Assembly: GCA_002305415.1 (NCBI GenBank)
Contig: DBQX01000051.1
Coordinates: 1-5,910 of the forward strand
DNA length: 5,910 bases
DNA from: Actinomycetales bacterium UBA1383
GTDB lineage: Bacteria > Actinomycetota > Actinomycetes > Actinomycetales > Actinomycetaceae
Reading direction: 5' to 3'
Made by a program: the position numbers and the translations under genes. The notes under the pieces are model-generated. The model was not told the origin of the DNA. It was given only the letters and a program-made list of their open reading frames with translations, and did no database searches. Within the stretch, counting starts at the first letter, position 1, and each line of letters starts with the position of its first letter. Shown piece after piece: positions 5,751 through 5,910 of the stretch.

Positions 5751-5909
5751 TCACCGGTCGTAGCCGGAGCAGGGGATACACATCTTGCGCTGCCCCACCA
5801 CCCGCACGTACGCCAGGGCGGCCAACTCCCCGCAGGACTCGCACGGCAGGAAGCCCATCACCTCGGGCAACCAGTCCGTGGTGTCCTCGACAACCTCCCC
5901 AATGCTCAG
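5751..5909 (-). CDS. Small zinc-ribbon protein, FmdE/TraR-like C-terminus (partial)
   Basis: The last 52 residues of a gene that begins beyond the right edge. Two CxxC knuckles are visible, PCESCGEL (C23, C26) and MCIPCSGY (C44, C47), separated by a short beta-like segment ALAYVRVVGQ. This arrangement resembles the C-terminal zinc finger of formylmethanofuran dehydrogenase subunit E-like proteins and TraR/DksA fingers. Zn binding is a confident inference; the function is not known. The stretch before it (LSIGEVVEDTTDWLPEVMGF) might be near the true N-terminus, so the whole protein could be very small. It is followed after 10 nt by the TauE/SafE permease, implying one transcript and possibly a regulatory or accessory role for that transporter. 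Confidence 0.65.
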   Translation of the reverse strand: MSIGEVVEDTTDWLPEVMGFLPCESCGELAALAYVRVVGQRKMCIPCSGYDR

Positions 5910-5910
5910 C

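Noticed and set aside
1..5910. Mobile element, CRISPR array, tRNA or rRNA
   Set aside because: No transposase or integrase frame, terminal inverted repeats, regularly spaced repeats or cloverleaf were seen on either strand.

Overview
The window is GC-rich DNA with GC-biased third codon positions and long antisense shadow frames. Its protein families also point to an actinobacterium. Both arsenate reductases are of the single-domain LMW-phosphatase type found in mycothiol-producing Actinobacteria, and ArsM and ArsR look actinobacterial. No replication, transposition, integration, tRNA or rRNA signature is visible, so I cannot tell whether this is chromosome or plasmid. A genus cannot be named safely.

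Layout from left to right. Positions 2-148 (+) hold the C-terminal tail of a MerR-family-like regulator with two cysteines. After 119 bp comes a 334-aa permease (268-1272, +), a divergent relative of the ACR3/bile-acid symporter superfamily that keeps one Cys and one Glu in ACR3-like positions. It converges on a four-gene arsenic operon on the minus strand, transcribed from about 4440 down to 1434: arsM (As(III) S-adenosylmethionine methyltransferase), acr3 (As(III) efflux permease, ATGA-overlapped with arsM), a long arsC with an N-terminal helical domain, and a short arsC. Divergent from arsM is arsR (4516-4848, +), a repressor with the CVCD metalloid-binding motif. Converging on arsR are two further minus-strand genes: a TauE/SafE-type permease (5740-4982) and, upstream of it, the tail of a small four-cysteine zinc-ribbon protein (5909-5751) that runs off the window.

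The genes form a complete inorganic arsenic detoxification module. The ArsC proteins reduce arsenate to arsenite, ACR3 exports arsenite, ArsM methylates it, and ArsR controls the divergent promoters. The most striking regulatory signal is a pair of inverted 16-nt boxes (consensus ATYGACNNNCATCGAA) in the arsR-arsM gap. One box covers the arsM -35 element and the candidate arsR -10; a weaker relative lies just upstream of the leftmost permease.

The individual families are known. I see no clearly new system. The parts least explained are the divergent permease with its MerR-like neighbour, the zinc-ribbon/TauE pair, the two-box operator, and a LacI-type palindrome stranded between two converging gene ends.
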